From Blattamonas nauphoetae (lineage: Eukaryota > Preaxostyla > Oxymonadida): a DNA stretch of 64,000 bases. The notes below the pieces were generated by a model. It was not told the origin of the DNA, searched no databases, and was given only the letters and a program-made list of their open reading frames with translations. Location of the stretch: the NCBI GenBank assembly GCA_033064195.1, contig JARBJD010000315.1, positions 1-64,000 on the forward strand. The letters are read 5' to 3'. How positions within the stretch are numbered: the stretch's first letter is position 1; the number at the start of each line of letters is the position of its first letter. Below, one piece after another: positions 53,501-62,670 of this stretch. The translations under genes and the position numbers were made by a program.

Positions 53501-56317
53501 AACAATCTCGTCTGACCCATCTTCCGAATCAACAAGCGATGTCATCAAATATTCTGTGTTGAATTGAACTTCTGATTCGAGTCCTGCTTTGATCGTCCCA
53601 CTCCCACTCTCTGCCGAAGAGAACGAAACCAAGAATGTGTGCGAGCTGTTCAATGTCGCTTTGAATGTCTTCCCTTTCGGCAGTTTCGTCCCAACAACTG
53701 ACACTTCAAACGTCGTTCCAGCACATGTCAATGGTGCGGAGATCGAGGTCACAATCGGAGGATCAGGAACAACCAGTTTTACATTGCTGTTCACAAAAAT
53801 CCCAGATCCAGTCGATGACGCGTCCAATATTTCATATTCTGTCCCAAACTTGAGCTGAGTGCTTGTTTCACTTTCACTGACAGGAAGAGTCATCACACAG
53901 TGAGTCACATTCAATACAGTCACTAGTTTTGTCAGTTCAACTTCGCCTGAACTTGATTTCATCTTCAGTGTCATCGTCGTCCCTCCAAACTGTCGACCAA
54001 CAATCATAACTGAAACTGCTGTCTTCTCTCCATTCAATTTCTCATCCTGAATTCTTTCGATTCGTGTTGGTTCAATCGGTGTTGTCATTTTCACATCATT
54101 CAGTAGAATCGATGTTGCCCCACATATCACCGATGTCAGTGTGTACGTCTCCCCAAACTTCAGAGTTGATGGAGTCGGATAAAGTGAAAATGATTGGGTC
54201 AGAGTCGTCGTGCCGGAAAGGGAAGGCGTGATTGTTTTTGTTTGGCCTGCTGAATCTTTCATCACAACGGAGTAGCTTCCACTTGGAAGACTAATCCCAG
54301 ACACAACAACAGTTGTCGAGTTTCCACTCGCATCCAGCGAGGCTGTGGCTTCGTACACAAATTGGGTTGATGGAATGTGTCCTGATATCACTGAGCTGAG
54401 AGCGGTGTATGCCACTGCTGATTGGAGCACTCCATCCGCTCCACTCGTTGTCGTCCCAATCCCAACTTTCGAGCCTGCTCCGTTGTTCTCTGCGAATGTC
54501 ACCTGAACAAGACGAGGCAACGATCCTCCGCTCAGAAGCACATTCATCTTTCCTTTCAACGAATTCAGAGTGGTCACTGTCACAGTTGCGGTGTCACTCT
54601 CGTGTGTCACTGCAGTTGTCAGAATCTTCATCCCCTTCGTCACTTGGGGAACGTAGACGGAGTCAGAAGTGCCGCCTGTTCGAAAAACAACGTTCGGAGA
54701 TCCCGACGACGAATCACAGTTCGACACATTCACGCGCGGAAGGGTTGAAACACTGTAATTCCCAAAGATGATGTCTCTCGAGTTCGCTTCATTTGTGCAC
54801 GTGCATCCTCGAAAGCTGACAGACGAGAGAGAAAGAGCGCCGATCAGGTCCAGATAGCATCCTCCACCACGCACCGTCGCAGTTCCCTTTTCGATCGTGA
54901 TGTCTGACAAAGTTGACACGAGCAAGCCTTGAATTGAAATTGAGCCACCATGATTCCCGCAAGAGCAGCCGTAAAAGGCACAGTTGTCGAGGTAGGTGTA
55001 TCCTGTGACACCAAATGAGACCGCTCCTCCACAGTCCTTAGCATAACATGAGTGGAATGCTGACCGACTCACACGCATAGTGCTGTAAGGAGCTGATTCG
55101 TTTCCATGGAAATTGACTGCCCCACCATCAGCAGCGTCACCTGTGATGTTACAATTGGAGAAAGCACAGTCAGCAACGGTGAGATCAGCCGCGGTTTCGT
55201 AGACTGAGATGGCACCGCCGCCGCCAATAGCCAGAGTATGGTGGTATGTCATTGAACGGAACGTACAGAACGAGAATGTGATGGACGAGTAAGTGTTGGT
55301 TGACGTGTAGGATTTTCTTCCTGTGGTGACGAAATGTTTGCCATCGATTGTTTCTTCAGCGTTCGATTGGACATTGTCGGTGAGACAGTTCGAAAACGTC
55401 GTGTTCTTGAACAGAAAATCCATCCCAGTGTTGATATCCATTCCAAGAGTTCCATAAAGATGGTTCGTGCTTTTCATCATGTCACACCCACTCACAATTT
55501 GACGGCAATCGCACCAGTTTTCTTTGTCGATCGGTTTTGTTGTTGAGCTTGTCATATTCTGAAAGAAACTTGACAAAAGAACTGTGGATATCGTTGGCCT
55601 GTTGATGTGATCGTGCTCGGGCATCGAGGATTCATGGGTGGGGAAGAGGAAGAGAGGACCAGTCGAATGTTCCACATTCATGTTCTCCAGATTCAGATGC
55701 TCTCCCAATATAAACACTTCCTCGTTGTTCAAATCTTGCTCAGGCGGAGACATCAACAGTTTCGCATTTCGAGGAGTGGAGTGGTCGTTCAGCGAGACAA
55801 ATGGTTCGAGAATCGAAGGGTTGGGAGTGTGCAATGAGCAAGAAACAACAGAAATGGAGCAAAATCCATTGTTCGAAGACGAGGGGACGACGATGATGGG
55901 TGAAGCAAAAGAGAGACAGAAGAAAGAACAGTCGGAGAATCGAAGCGACGATGATTCAGTTTTCACTGCTCTTCCGTTTTGTGCTTCAAATATCAAGTCA
56001 ATCACGTCCACACTGCTGTTTTGGATTTGCAGAATTGAAGCATGATTCCCACCCTGTCCGTTTTGTTGTTTGTGCACGTTCAAAAGAAGTTTTGTTCTGT
56101 TCCCCACGATAGAAATACGGTCTTGTGAAATAATTGGCGTGTTGTAGCTTATGTATGATCTTGGCTCAAGGGATATCGTTTGCCAGTCGAGGTTTGAGCT
56201 AGGTTTCTGTGTGTTCGCAAGTGTTGCCAATGTATCCGACAGAGAAATCGGCTGTGATGTGATTGTCGTCGGAAAAAAGTTGGGGACGAAGAACAGAAAA
56301 AAAAGGAGGGGAAGCAT
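47588..56317 (-). CDS. Giant gene 2: beta-helix / IPT-like repeat / single-span / pseudokinase protein
   Basis: 2,909 codons, single exon. Signal peptide at 1-21 (MLPLLFFLFFVPNFF). Residues about 22-600 are a beta-helix region (GGGGAISVYE, CGGAVSFG, GNHGGSISIQG). From about 640 to 2200 there are roughly fifteen Ig/IPT-like domains of ~100 residues, each ending with a motif such as KYGTNYSVISV or KYGAEYRITDL. Twelve of them form three 416-residue blocks. A further beta-helix part follows (GFCGTKERACSSIDSA header). The transmembrane helix is at about 2576-2602 (WWLPVAIVVGVGLLGLILII), then CCRRRKEKEQK. The kinase-like domain is at about 2696-2895: SPHRVFING in place of HRD, no DFG, RSPEEA like APE, FRLGLILFEIETGTVPFGE and VDDRPTLGSVL as C-lobe. 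Catalysis is unlikely. Same plan as giant gene 1, so they are paralogues. Probable surface protein. Confidence 0.87.
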   Translation of the reverse strand: MLPLLFFLFFVPNFFPTTITSQPISLSDTLATLANTQKPSSNLDWQTISLEPRSYISYNTPIISQDRISIVGNRTKLLLNVHKQQNGQGGNHASILQIQNSSVDVIDLIFEAQNGRAVKTESSSLRFSDCSFFCLSFASPIIVVPSSSNNGFCSISVVSCSLHTPNPSILEPFVSLNDHSTPRNAKLLMSPPEQDLNNEEVFILGEHLNLENMNVEHSTGPLFLFPTHESSMPEHDHINRPTISTVLLSSFFQNMTSSTTKPIDKENWCDCRQIVSGCDMMKSTNHLYGTLGMDINTGMDFLFKNTTFSNCLTDNVQSNAEETIDGKHFVTTGRKSYTSTNTYSSITFSFCTFRSMTYHHTLAIGGGGAISVYETAADLTVADCAFSNCNITGDAADGGAVNFHGNESAPYSTMRVSRSAFHSCYAKDCGGAVSFGVTGYTYLDNCAFYGCSCGNHGGSISIQGLLVSTLSDITIEKGTATVRGGGCYLDLIGALSLSSVSFRGCTCTNEANSRDIIFGNYSVSTLPRVNVSNCDSSSGSPNVVFRTGGTSDSVYVPQVTKGMKILTTAVTHESDTATVTVTTLNSLKGKMNVLLSGGSLPRLVQVTFAENNGAGSKVGIGTTTSGADGVLQSAVAYTALSSVISGHIPSTQFVYEATASLDASGNSTTVVVSGISLPSGSYSVVMKDSAGQTKTITPSLSGTTTLTQSFSLYPTPSTLKFGETYTLTSVICGATSILLNDVKMTTPIEPTRIERIQDEKLNGEKTAVSVMIVGRQFGGTTMTLKMKSSSGEVELTKLVTVLNVTHCVMTLPVSESETSTQLKFGTEYEILDASSTGSGIFVNSNVKLVVPDPPIVTSISAPLTCAGTTFEVSVVGTKLPKGKTFKATLNSSHTFLVSFSSAESGSGTIKAGLESEVQFNTEYLMTSLVDSEDGSDEIVLVRAPKFVTPVGPTISKVEALLSLSTIENISIVVTGSNMIATGFELVVSEAGRSNEITIPVTFSDDQTGIGEAVVFGSTELKYGTNYSVISVKNSVVIAALEGTISFLTPATPPRITSSKCVLGDTMKTKAKITIVGEGFPSKTAFSIGLIERSSDGDVSGTDLRLSSTFGGLVGSEVQTNHELWEEVYGSEGKMKYGAEYRITDLSISGYRCGVNAAVTLKVDPAPARVTDISSSLTGDREFVVFVLTCEELDDSEEFSAEISLSSSPEQVFEASACTFVSPSSLELRVAVDVEGTSGVKYGTTYSLKRVFSSTVNVILHKTDLVVPDPPIVTLISAPLTCAGTTFEVSIVGTKLPEGKTFKATLNSSHTFLVSFSSTESGSGSIKAGLESEVQFNTEYLMTSLVDSVVGSDEIVLVRAPKFVTPVGPTISKVEALLSLSTIENISIVVTGSNMIATGFVLVVCEAGTSNEIRIPVTFSDSQTGTGEAVVFGSTELKYGTNYSVISVKNSVVIAALEGTISFLTPATPPRITSSQCVLGDTMKTKAKITIVGEGFPSGTAFSIGLIERSSDGDVSGTDLRLSSTFGGLVGSEVQTNHELWEEVYGSEGKMKYGAEYRITDLSISGYRCGVNAAVTLKVDPAPARVTDISSSLTGDREFVVFVLTCEELDESNEFSAEISLSSSPEQVFESSACTFVSASSLELRVAVDVEGTSGVKYGTTYSLKRVFSSTVNVILHKTDLVVPDPPIVTLITAPLTCAGTTFEVSIVGTKLPEGKTFKATLNSSHTFLVSFSSAESGSGSIKAGLEAEVQFNTEYLMSSLVDSVVGSDEIVLVRAPKFLTPVGPTISKVEALLSLSTIENISIVVTGSNMIATGFVLVVCEAGTSNEIRIPVTFSDSQTGTGEAVVFGSTELKYGTNYSVISVKNSVVIAALEGTISFLTPATPPRITSSQCVLGDTMKTKAKITIVGEGFPSGTAFSIGLIERSSDGDVSGTDLRLSSTFGGLVGSEVQTNHELWEEVYGSEGKMKYGAEYRITDLSISGYRCGVNAAVTLKVDPAPARVTDISSSLTGDREFVVFVLTCEELDESNEFSAEISLSSSPEQVFESSACTFVSASSLELRVAVDVEGTSGVKYGTTYSLKRVFSSTVNVILHKTDLIVPNTPKITKAEFDFSNSLCSTCVIKLIGEGLPTTGVFIVELNGGLSFDISFSSSTDGQTSEMLLGYSNTLNFSETYPIISVKDVLTSEAIVVVSPVEIKTKARPTELIVFADSLSTDSSGFCGTKERACSSIDSAWKLAQHLGCSEVTIRLKKKASQTKAMVCGVGMNLLFENGSNTEPTLEISKSASMGEEKGMIVMENGSLEFVDIDIVFENSMEWFVLIALSNSTLLLKDGSIVGRESSSSNTESSVVDDLCNWQSGVILSKDSNITVNLNEFHGVSQGVFNVKGGSLSIRSSSFDSNSPHNTLFPSARRNIHCSENGLIEIGSLNGGDGTGDTKSGFISSEDCTVTSTVINPNAPLFIPTLSSKSSSSLDKKTGTFSIVICGSTLIPCGLSLEVFEMNKNKSEGEHKELELNLETTSSFTETEIVLSLALSSLSLLSPSLEWRGRLRFGENLGTSESFVIQKSSSDRFSQSTKDNMKWWLPVAIVVGVGLLGLILIIYLCCRRRKEKEQKSKMTKAEELDCQDDIEKMDVEDYRDTLGRTMFDSTADAIKGGELTRDKRTDLIRVDGEEEDRKEQAGDPKVMDVIVCDDKIFADTAVVHMSLFDAFHKKGHRPLPRRSTEQKLVRGLHNLSRFPNDVRDLSKLSPHRVFINGTELAFKLKDEDWNTTKASFGTNVGEGKAHEEIRWRSPEEAIGEKKEKGGEEKEGAKTGDEGIDHGKVSVFRLGLILFEIETGTVPFGETDAMNASRQLCSGMLPPLDGVRSSEMKTLICDCLTISVDDRPTLGSVLERVNSIDCDEEDVFEIFISH
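50034..53777 (-). repeat. Three 1,248-base in-frame tandem repeats in giant gene 2
   Basis: Period 1,248 bases (416 codons), for example GTCGGTCTTGTGAAGAATCA recurs near 50034, 51282 and 52530. Copies at 50034-51281 and 51282-52529 are almost identical, with long stretches coding for the same residues; the third is slightly diverged, most at its far end. Each unit is four IPT-like domains. This indicates recent duplication or gene conversion. Confidence 0.92.
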
Positions 56318-56538
56318 CGGGATGTGGGGACTCGCAACCCGGTTTTTGTGTTTTATGGGGTTTGATCAATCTTCCCTGTCCTTATTCTTGAGCAGACTCA
56401 TATTTCGATATTTGTTCAACTGAAGTGGATGCGTGACAGGAAGGAACTTACTGGACGAACAATTCTAACATCAGTATCTCAGCGAAAAGAAAACACGAAT
56501 AAAGGGCAGTCAAAACCCACAAGGACAGCAAGAAGAAA

Positions 56539-58261
56539 ATGGCGTCCCTCCTAAAAAAGCTGAAAGGTGGAAACTCAAAAACTGAGGAGAAACCGGAATC
56601 TGCAACTGCAACACCTGACTCACCAAACGAACAAAAAGACACCAGCACAAACTCTGACCAAAACTCTCCACAAACACAACCAGACACGAAGAAAGAAGAA
56701 ACTAAAGAAGAAAAAGGTGGATTCTTGTGCATTCCGGCATGCTGTTGCAATCGATTCTGCTGCTGCCTTCCGTGTGCACAAAAAAAAGATAAAGACCCAA
56801 ATAAGAAATGCTGTGCATCTATCCGCAAACGTCTTCGCCGAAAAGAAGACGAAATCAACGAGAAGGCTATGAAGTACCTCGAAAAAAACAAATGTTCCAT
56901 TATCGTCCGTGCCATCTACACCATCTCAGCTGTGATCAATGCTGTTCTCGGCTTTGTCGTCATTCTGTTATCAATTCTGAATTATGTTGCGTTCCCCAGC
57001 ATCAGTGTTCTCACATCACGAACCCTAACTTCCGGTCTTGCGTTGATTAGTAACTCTGTAAGTATTATTTGTTGCTCGTGCGTCCTTTGCTTCTGTTGTA
57101 AGCCATCACCAGCAACCATGCGCAAGAATTTCCTGGTGGGATTCACAACTGCTGTCGAAACTCTTCTTTTCTCACTCTGGTATCTCTTCTACCAAGGTCG
57201 CTGGAAAGCAGTCATCGAACTCAACGGGAACAAGGGATTCCTCTGGAAAATCACTCCAGACAGCACTCTCGATTTCGATGATGCAATGTCGTCTCACATG
57301 GGGCCTGTCACGATTGTTTCCGTCTGTCTTCTTGTCGCATCAATCTTGACACTCGTTGGAATGTTCTCGGCTGCCTACCTTCTGCAACCTGTTAATTTCA
57401 TGGCTGTATGATGCGATATATTGTTATCTTCATTCTTCTCAGCAAATGAGGTTCATTGGGTATCAGATCCTCGTCACGTCAGCAACAGAGTTTATCTTCA
57501 TCGGTGCTTTTTTCCAGTCCATAGGTGTGTTCTATCCTTCTCTGCGTCATTCTTTGCCTTTTTCCAGAGACATATTCCTCAAGTCATCGGAGTTCGTTGA
57601 ATATAGTGCTTTCAACTGGTGGTGCGATCGACACCATCATGCTTATCCTCGGAATCCTTCGAAGCTGTACGCAGTGCTGCTGCCCTCTGCATTGGATCAC
57701 CTTCATTCAAGTCCTCCTTTGTGTCATCTCTGTCATATACCTCATCGAAGGAATCGTCTCGGCGAGTGTCGGAGGAGTCAATGCGAAATCCCTCAAAGAG
57801 AACATCACCAACAGATGCAATGGGTTGGAAGGCAAAATTCCAGATTTCTGTTCCAAAGCGATTAATGGCGTGACCAAAGCTCACAATTGTGGAAAAAAAG
57901 ACGGTTTCCGTGATCAGGCGACTGTCTGCGCGGGGGTGATTGGTCGGACCTACACAAAAATGGCCTTCTTCTCCGAAGCTGTGGATAGTTGGGTTGGTCT
58001 GCTTTCTCTTCTCTTTGATTCTGATCTTTAGCCTTGTCCGTGTTCGTTCTGCTGATCTTCATGGTTATCGCATTGGCTACCATCTTTATCACCCAATACC
58101 TCCTTCACAAGGCCGCCAAGAGGAAGGAGAAGGAGGAGGACAAAGAACTGGCCGATCCGGAGAAGCAGAAGTCCGCTCCGGATTCCTCTCCTGAAGCTTC
58201 GCCGGAAAGTGAACCAGTGGCTGAAGCTGTACCCCAAGTTGCACAGGAAAATACGACATAG
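56539..58261 (+). CDS. Multi-span (tetraspanin-like) membrane protein with tiny introns
   Basis: Spliced gene with introns 57406-57442 (37 bases), 57525-57567 (43) and 57997-58031 (35), all GT-AG and all restoring the frame. The N-terminal ~70 residues are charged and disordered. A Cys-rich patch follows (CIPACCCNRFCCCLPC), a candidate for palmitoylation or metal binding. About six hydrophobic segments come next (IISAVINAVLGFVVIL-like, VSIICCSCVLCFCC, VSVCLLVASILTLVGMFSAAYLL, FIFIGAFFQ, ITFIQVLLCVISVIYLIEG, LSVFVLLIFMVIALATIFIT). A loop before the last span carries several cysteines (NRCNGLEGKIPDFC), as in tetraspanin large loops, though no CCG motif is seen. The tail is acidic, Pro/Glu/Ser-rich. 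Divergent from giant gene 2 with 222 bases between. Confidence 0.75.
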
Positions 58262-58462
58262 CTATTCTGTTTTTAGACTAACTGTCGCCCAGTTTCTCAT
58301 TTTACAGATCTAACGGCAATTCTTTTGTTCTGTAAGTGATTTGATGATCTTGTTTTGAAGAAATCCCTGAGAATGGTGAACGACAGACGAGTAAGAATTT
58401 CTCCAAGCACTCTCGGCGAAAAGTTAGACAGCGCTTGAGATCAAGCCACAAGAGAATATTTC

Positions 58463-58857
58463 ATGACAACGACTCGTCAAGGTCTTGCGGTGGAGACTGA
58501 ACCTCCCACCATTTCTCGATACTTGACGTTTCTAACCACAACGGTACGAAATGGGGAGCATATATTCACCGACAAAACCAAAGGACTCTTCTCAACGCAA
58601 ATGCGCGCTTTTTCCAGCAAAGATGTTATCAAACAAGAAGATGTCTGAGATTTTGTCTTCTCACTTGATTTTATATCATTTATTTGGGACAGTTTGATGT
58701 TTTAGGTGAACAAAGCTCTTCGGTCATCCATCAATACGCAGAGTACATCCTTCATGCGCTTCACCACACACAAACTGAACTATTCCAAAATCACGATGTA
58801 CATCATCTCTTTTCTCATGAATCTTCGTTGTTTTCTCCAATAAGATGGATTACGAAC
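58463..58857 (+). CDS. Small candidate two-exon gene, unknown
   Basis: A first exon reads MTTTRQGLAVETEPP...VIKQED and ends at a GTCTGAG donor near 58643. An acceptor GTTTTAG near 58707 continues in frame as VNKALRSSINTQSTSFMRF, ending at a TAA about 58853-58855, three to four bases before or over the next start codon. Total about 105 residues. No domain recognised. It may instead be a 5' leader segment of the coiled-coil gene that follows, since the two nearly abut; transcript evidence would decide. Confidence 0.35.
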
Positions 58858-61800
58858 GATTATACCAACATTATCTAAATGCGCGTCAAGAACTCTGGAT
58901 GACAAGATCTTTCGTGGATGGCATGAAAGGTGCCATATCCAGACGTGATTTTGCACTGAATGAACAACGAAAAATGTACTACAAGGAAGTAATCAGACTC
59001 AGAGAGCAGCTCACCGTAAAAGGCACTCTTGAAGAGAAATATGACATGGACCAGACTACTCTCTTCAACCCAGAAGCCTGGCTGAAAGATTTAATTGGAG
59101 ATGACTTCAGTGATGATGACTCAATCGAGGCAATTCAGAAAAAAGCCCAAGCTGCAGTTGATCGGCTGAATGAGCAATTTGAGAAAGATAAGTTCAAATT
59201 GCAGAAACAAATGAATGTATTTTGCGATGGAGATGATAGTTTTCTTCCATTACATACCTTTCTCTCAATATCTATCCGCGTCATCGATCTCGTCGTTCCA
59301 TCTCTCATTATTTTGCCTCATTCCAGCAATTATCTGTCGAACGAGATCGACAACTCGAAATTCTCAAAGCAGAAGTACAAAGACAGATTGATGAAGCATC
59401 GAGTCGCCAGAAACAACTCGAAACACTCGAAGAGTATGTCTTCGCACCAAAGCCCACATTTTCATCTCTTTTTCCTCTCCTCTCCTTCCCCATCCTCCAG
59501 AGAATCAGCAGCCGCCAACTCAAATCTCGATCAACTCTCAGCCCAGTTCCAAATGCGAATTGAGGACCAACTCGCTTCCCACCGACAAATGATGCAAGAT
59601 TTCGAGCAGAAAATGATCACTCAGCAATCAGAGATGGATCAAATGATTGCTCGTGCAACAGAGACCCAAACACACGAATTTGAGGAAGAAAAAGAAAGAT
59701 TGCTGATGGAGCTGCAGGAAACGCGAGTGAAAGTGGAAGAAAAGCAAGACAAAATATTTGAACTGGAAGGGGTCATCGAAGATCTCAAAATAAAAACAGA
59801 AATGACCGCAAAGCGAGGGAAAGTGGAAGAAGAATCGAAAACGAATGAACTGCTCGAGAAATTGACCCGACTGCAGCTCGAAAAGGAGATGGTTCAAAAT
59901 GAATGCACACAGCTCAAATCCAAAATCACAAAAATCGAAACCGCGTTGGGGGAGGACGAAATTAAGGCCATCACCCAACAACCGACGAAGGGATCGAAAT
60001 CGAAGGGGGGAGTGAAGGAAAGACAGTTCAAATCAGAACAGGAACGAATTGTGGAGCAGGAACAGGAAACGAAGACTAATCTCCGAAGTCTTAAGATGGC
60101 AGTCAGCACAGCGAATACTGCGGGGAAAGAGAGATACGAGCTGAACTGGATGATTCTGACGTCTCGACTGCTCGAACAGCAGAGGCAGGAGAGGATGGAG
60201 GCTGTTCATGCTTTTGCGGAGAAGAAGGAGAAAGGGGAGATCAATGATGAGGACTTCGACGATTTTTGGGATGAGATGAGAGGAGAGGGAGGGAGAGTGG
60301 GGCAGGCACGAGAGAAGAACAAAGCGGGAAGAAAGCGAGGAGGAAAGAGAAGCGAAGACAACAACGGCCACGACGACAACGACGACGAAGAGAGAGGCGG
60401 AACTGGTCGAAGACATGTCAAATCTGCAGACGGGACACTCAACGCCTCCAAACGATCTGTCTCTCGCCAATCCCCAAGCGGTGTCCAGAAGCCAGTGTCC
60501 TCGCTCTCTCACCGCTCACCCGGCCGATCCTCTCCAACAAAAACCCCAAAACCACTCTCCAAACGAGTGTTGAACTATTTGGAGTTGCTGAAGGAGAGAG
60601 AGGAACAGAGAGTGGCGAAGCTGAACCTGTCGAAGAATGAAATCGAGATGGAGCGGCGGAAGAATCTTGAGCTCGTTTTGAAGGCAGCAAACCGTCTCGT
60701 GGATGGGATCGACTCGATGGGCGGTGTGGACAGCTTCCCTCTTTTCGGAAGGACATTCGAGAAAGTGCACTCGTCCACTGTGACGGGAAGGGAGTTTACG
60801 ATTCGGAGACCGGAGGACGATCTGGCTGCCTATTTGGGCAATTCGATTCCTCTCACATTGGACGATACTCAGGAAGGGATGGTCAAACTGGACATGGAGA
60901 GACTGCGGCACTTCCCGCCCGATCCGCAGAATCTGCCATTCCATTCAGCAATGTCAGTCAGAACAGCAAAGAGGGAGTGGAGGATCGAGAAAGAGCGAGA
61001 GGTTCAAACGATGCGAGAGAGGACAGTGAGAGAGCGGCAGATGCGGATCAACACAACACAGCTGGAACTGCCTGTGCAGACGCAGATGGGCAGGAAGAAC
61101 GCTCAGACGTCTCCTCGTCGCTTCGACACGACAGTCAACCCGTCCTCCGTCAACGACGACGACCCACTCCTCGCCACGTTCACCTCTTTCGGTCTCAAAA
61201 CCCCAGAACCACATTCACTCAACACAGTTGACTTGAACGAGACACTTCCAAACACAACGCGAAGGGATGATCAGCTGAACGCTACGGGACAGTTCCCGAC
61301 GAGACCGGAATGGACGCCGAGCGTGAAAATGAAGGAGAAGCACGCGGTGAGAGATGAAAAGGAGGACACACGGATCAGCCAGCAGTCGACTGTGTCGGAA
61401 GTGTTCACACCGATTCAGTCGGAACGAAGGGCAAACAAGCAGCCAGACTCCAAGCAGAGGAAAGATGAGAAAGAAGTGAAGCTCCGAGTGTATGATTTCA
61501 ACACAATTGAAGGGTCGATGAGCGAGCGAGACCTCAACCGAATGAAAGAACGAAGGAAAGAGGAGAAGCGGAAGAGGGAAGAGATGGAAGACTTCGAACG
61601 CAGAGCGGAGGAATGGAGACTCAAACAAGAAGCCGACACGTCGTTCTCCTCTCCCTCCAAATCAACCCCCCAGCCGCACACGCCCTTCTTTCCGTTTTTG
61701 CTGAACATTCCTCACAGTGCAGCGGAGGAGACTGGGAGAAGAGGACAGGACAGTGCACATCCGCTTCAGATGGTGTTTGAGGCAGAAGGGGATTTTGAGG

Positions 61801-62228
61801 TTGTGCCTGGAGGAGAGCAGCGGAAAGCGGAGAAAGGGAAGGAGAGAAGGAAGGAGTGGAAGGCAAAGGAAGAGAAACGATCGCTGGACACGACGAGAGA
61901 GGTGAAGGAGCGGTGGGTGTTATCAAAAGAGCATTCACAAGACGCCCTCCGCAAGCAGTCCCATTCTCCGAACTCCTTCCAAAAGCGAGAAGCGAGAATC
62001 GATCAAATGGCAGTGTACTCGTCGCCGTTGAGCGGGAGGCCTGCGGAGAGGGGAAGGGAGGACGGGCGAGAAAGGAGGAAGAATGCGGGACTGTCTGGGT
62101 GGGACATGACGAGCTTGCCTGGACACTTCGGATCGCCAAGCTCGGCGAGAGAGATGCCGCAGGAACCAACGAGGTTGTATGTGACGAATGTGAAGAGAGT
62201 AGTGTTGCCTCCACTGAGCAATGGATGA
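58845..62228 (+). CDS. Long coiled-coil protein, possibly cytoskeletal
   Basis: Start ATG at 58845 (MDYERLYQHYLNARQEL). Two introns, 59217-59326 and 59434-59500 (GTATTT...TTCCAG and GTATGT...CCTCCAG), restore a continuous heptad pattern (QLSVERDRQLEILKAEVQRQ between them). After splicing the protein has about 1,070 residues. The first ~400 residues are almost pure coiled coil (MMQDFEQKMITQQSEMDQMI, ERLLMELQETRVKVEEKQD). The rest is a charged Arg/Glu/Lys-rich region with disordered spacers, SPSGVQKPVSSLSHRSPGR, and further coil (LNRMKERRKEEKRKREEMED). No motor or kinase domain. By architecture it resembles basal-body or axoneme-associated coiled-coil proteins; that role is inference. Confidence 0.75.
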   Translation: MDYERLYQHYLNARQELWMTRSFVDGMKGAISRRDFALNEQRKMYYKEVIRLREQLTVKGTLEEKYDMDQTTLFNPEAWLKDLIGDDFSDDDSIEAIQKKAQAAVDRLNEQFEKDKFKLQKQMNVFCDGDDSFLPLHTFLSISIRVIDLVVPSLIILPHSSNYLSNEIDNSKFSKQKYKDRLMKHRVARNNSKHSKSMSSHQSPHFHLFFLSSPSPSSRESAAANSNLDQLSAQFQMRIEDQLASHRQMMQDFEQKMITQQSEMDQMIARATETQTHEFEEEKERLLMELQETRVKVEEKQDKIFELEGVIEDLKIKTEMTAKRGKVEEESKTNELLEKLTRLQLEKEMVQNECTQLKSKITKIETALGEDEIKAITQQPTKGSKSKGGVKERQFKSEQERIVEQEQETKTNLRSLKMAVSTANTAGKERYELNWMILTSRLLEQQRQERMEAVHAFAEKKEKGEINDEDFDDFWDEMRGEGGRVGQAREKNKAGRKRGGKRSEDNNGHDDNDDEERGGTGRRHVKSADGTLNASKRSVSRQSPSGVQKPVSSLSHRSPGRSSPTKTPKPLSKRVLNYLELLKEREEQRVAKLNLSKNEIEMERRKNLELVLKAANRLVDGIDSMGGVDSFPLFGRTFEKVHSSTVTGREFTIRRPEDDLAAYLGNSIPLTLDDTQEGMVKLDMERLRHFPPDPQNLPFHSAMSVRTAKREWRIEKEREVQTMRERTVRERQMRINTTQLELPVQTQMGRKNAQTSPRRFDTTVNPSSVNDDDPLLATFTSFGLKTPEPHSLNTVDLNETLPNTTRRDDQLNATGQFPTRPEWTPSVKMKEKHAVRDEKEDTRISQQSTVSEVFTPIQSERRANKQPDSKQRKDEKEVKLRVYDFNTIEGSMSERDLNRMKERRKEEKRKREEMEDFERRAEEWRLKQEADTSFSSPSKSTPQPHTPFFPFLLNIPHSAAEETGRRGQDSAHPLQMVFEAEGDFEVVPGGEQRKAEKGKERRKEWKAKEEKRSLDTTREVKERWVLSKEHSQDALRKQSHSPNSFQKREARIDQMAVYSSPLSGRPAERGREDGRERRKNAGLSGWDMTSLPGHFGSPSSAREMPQEPTRLYVTNVKRVVLPPLSNG

Positions 62229-62670
62229 AGGAGTACTTGGTGTTATGTTCTCTTCATTTAAATCATTTCGATATCTTTCTTTTAGAGTTCATTCGGATCA
62301 TTCATCCCTTCGTGATTGTCGAGAGCTCATGGCTGATGAGAAAAACGATTTTTGGGTTGTTTCGAAAAAGACAAGAACATTTAGGAAACAAAGAATGTGG
62401 AGTTCGAAGAAAAGCATTCTGAGTAATACACAACAATCAATAACTCAAAAATAAAGCCCTTCCAAGCGACAATTGTGTGGATGGAAGAGTCGTTCGTTGG
62501 TATTGATCGGGCACGTCAGAATCTCTTTCAAAGACCACAAGAAAGTAAGAACAAGGTCCTTCCGACGAAAATGAATCTCGTTTCACTGACCTCACCAGAG
62601 TTGAGGTAGGAAACGTTACCAAAAGAGCAGAAGGACAAAATGAACTAACAAAGCAAGAACGAGGGGTATC
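62229..62670. other. Convergent intergenic region
   Basis: 3' flank of the coiled-coil gene and of the minus-strand gene at 62671. AT-rich, with AATAAA near 62448 that could serve as a polyadenylation signal. No gene seen. Confidence 0.4.

Noticed and set aside
50034-53777. CRISPR-like or satellite array
   Set aside because: Units are 1,248 bases, in frame and coding, without short repeats and spacers; this is protein-domain duplication.
50020-53858. Repeated plus-strand frames of 60-192 codons opposite giant gene 2
   Set aside because: Antisense shadows of the 1,248-base repeats; composition is the reverse complement of Ser/Thr-rich coding sequence.
58373-58463. In-frame upstream extension containing one TGA at 58436-58438 (possible selenocysteine)
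   Set aside because: No selenoprotein-like context or visible SECIS-type hairpin was found, and the downstream ATG gives a simpler start.
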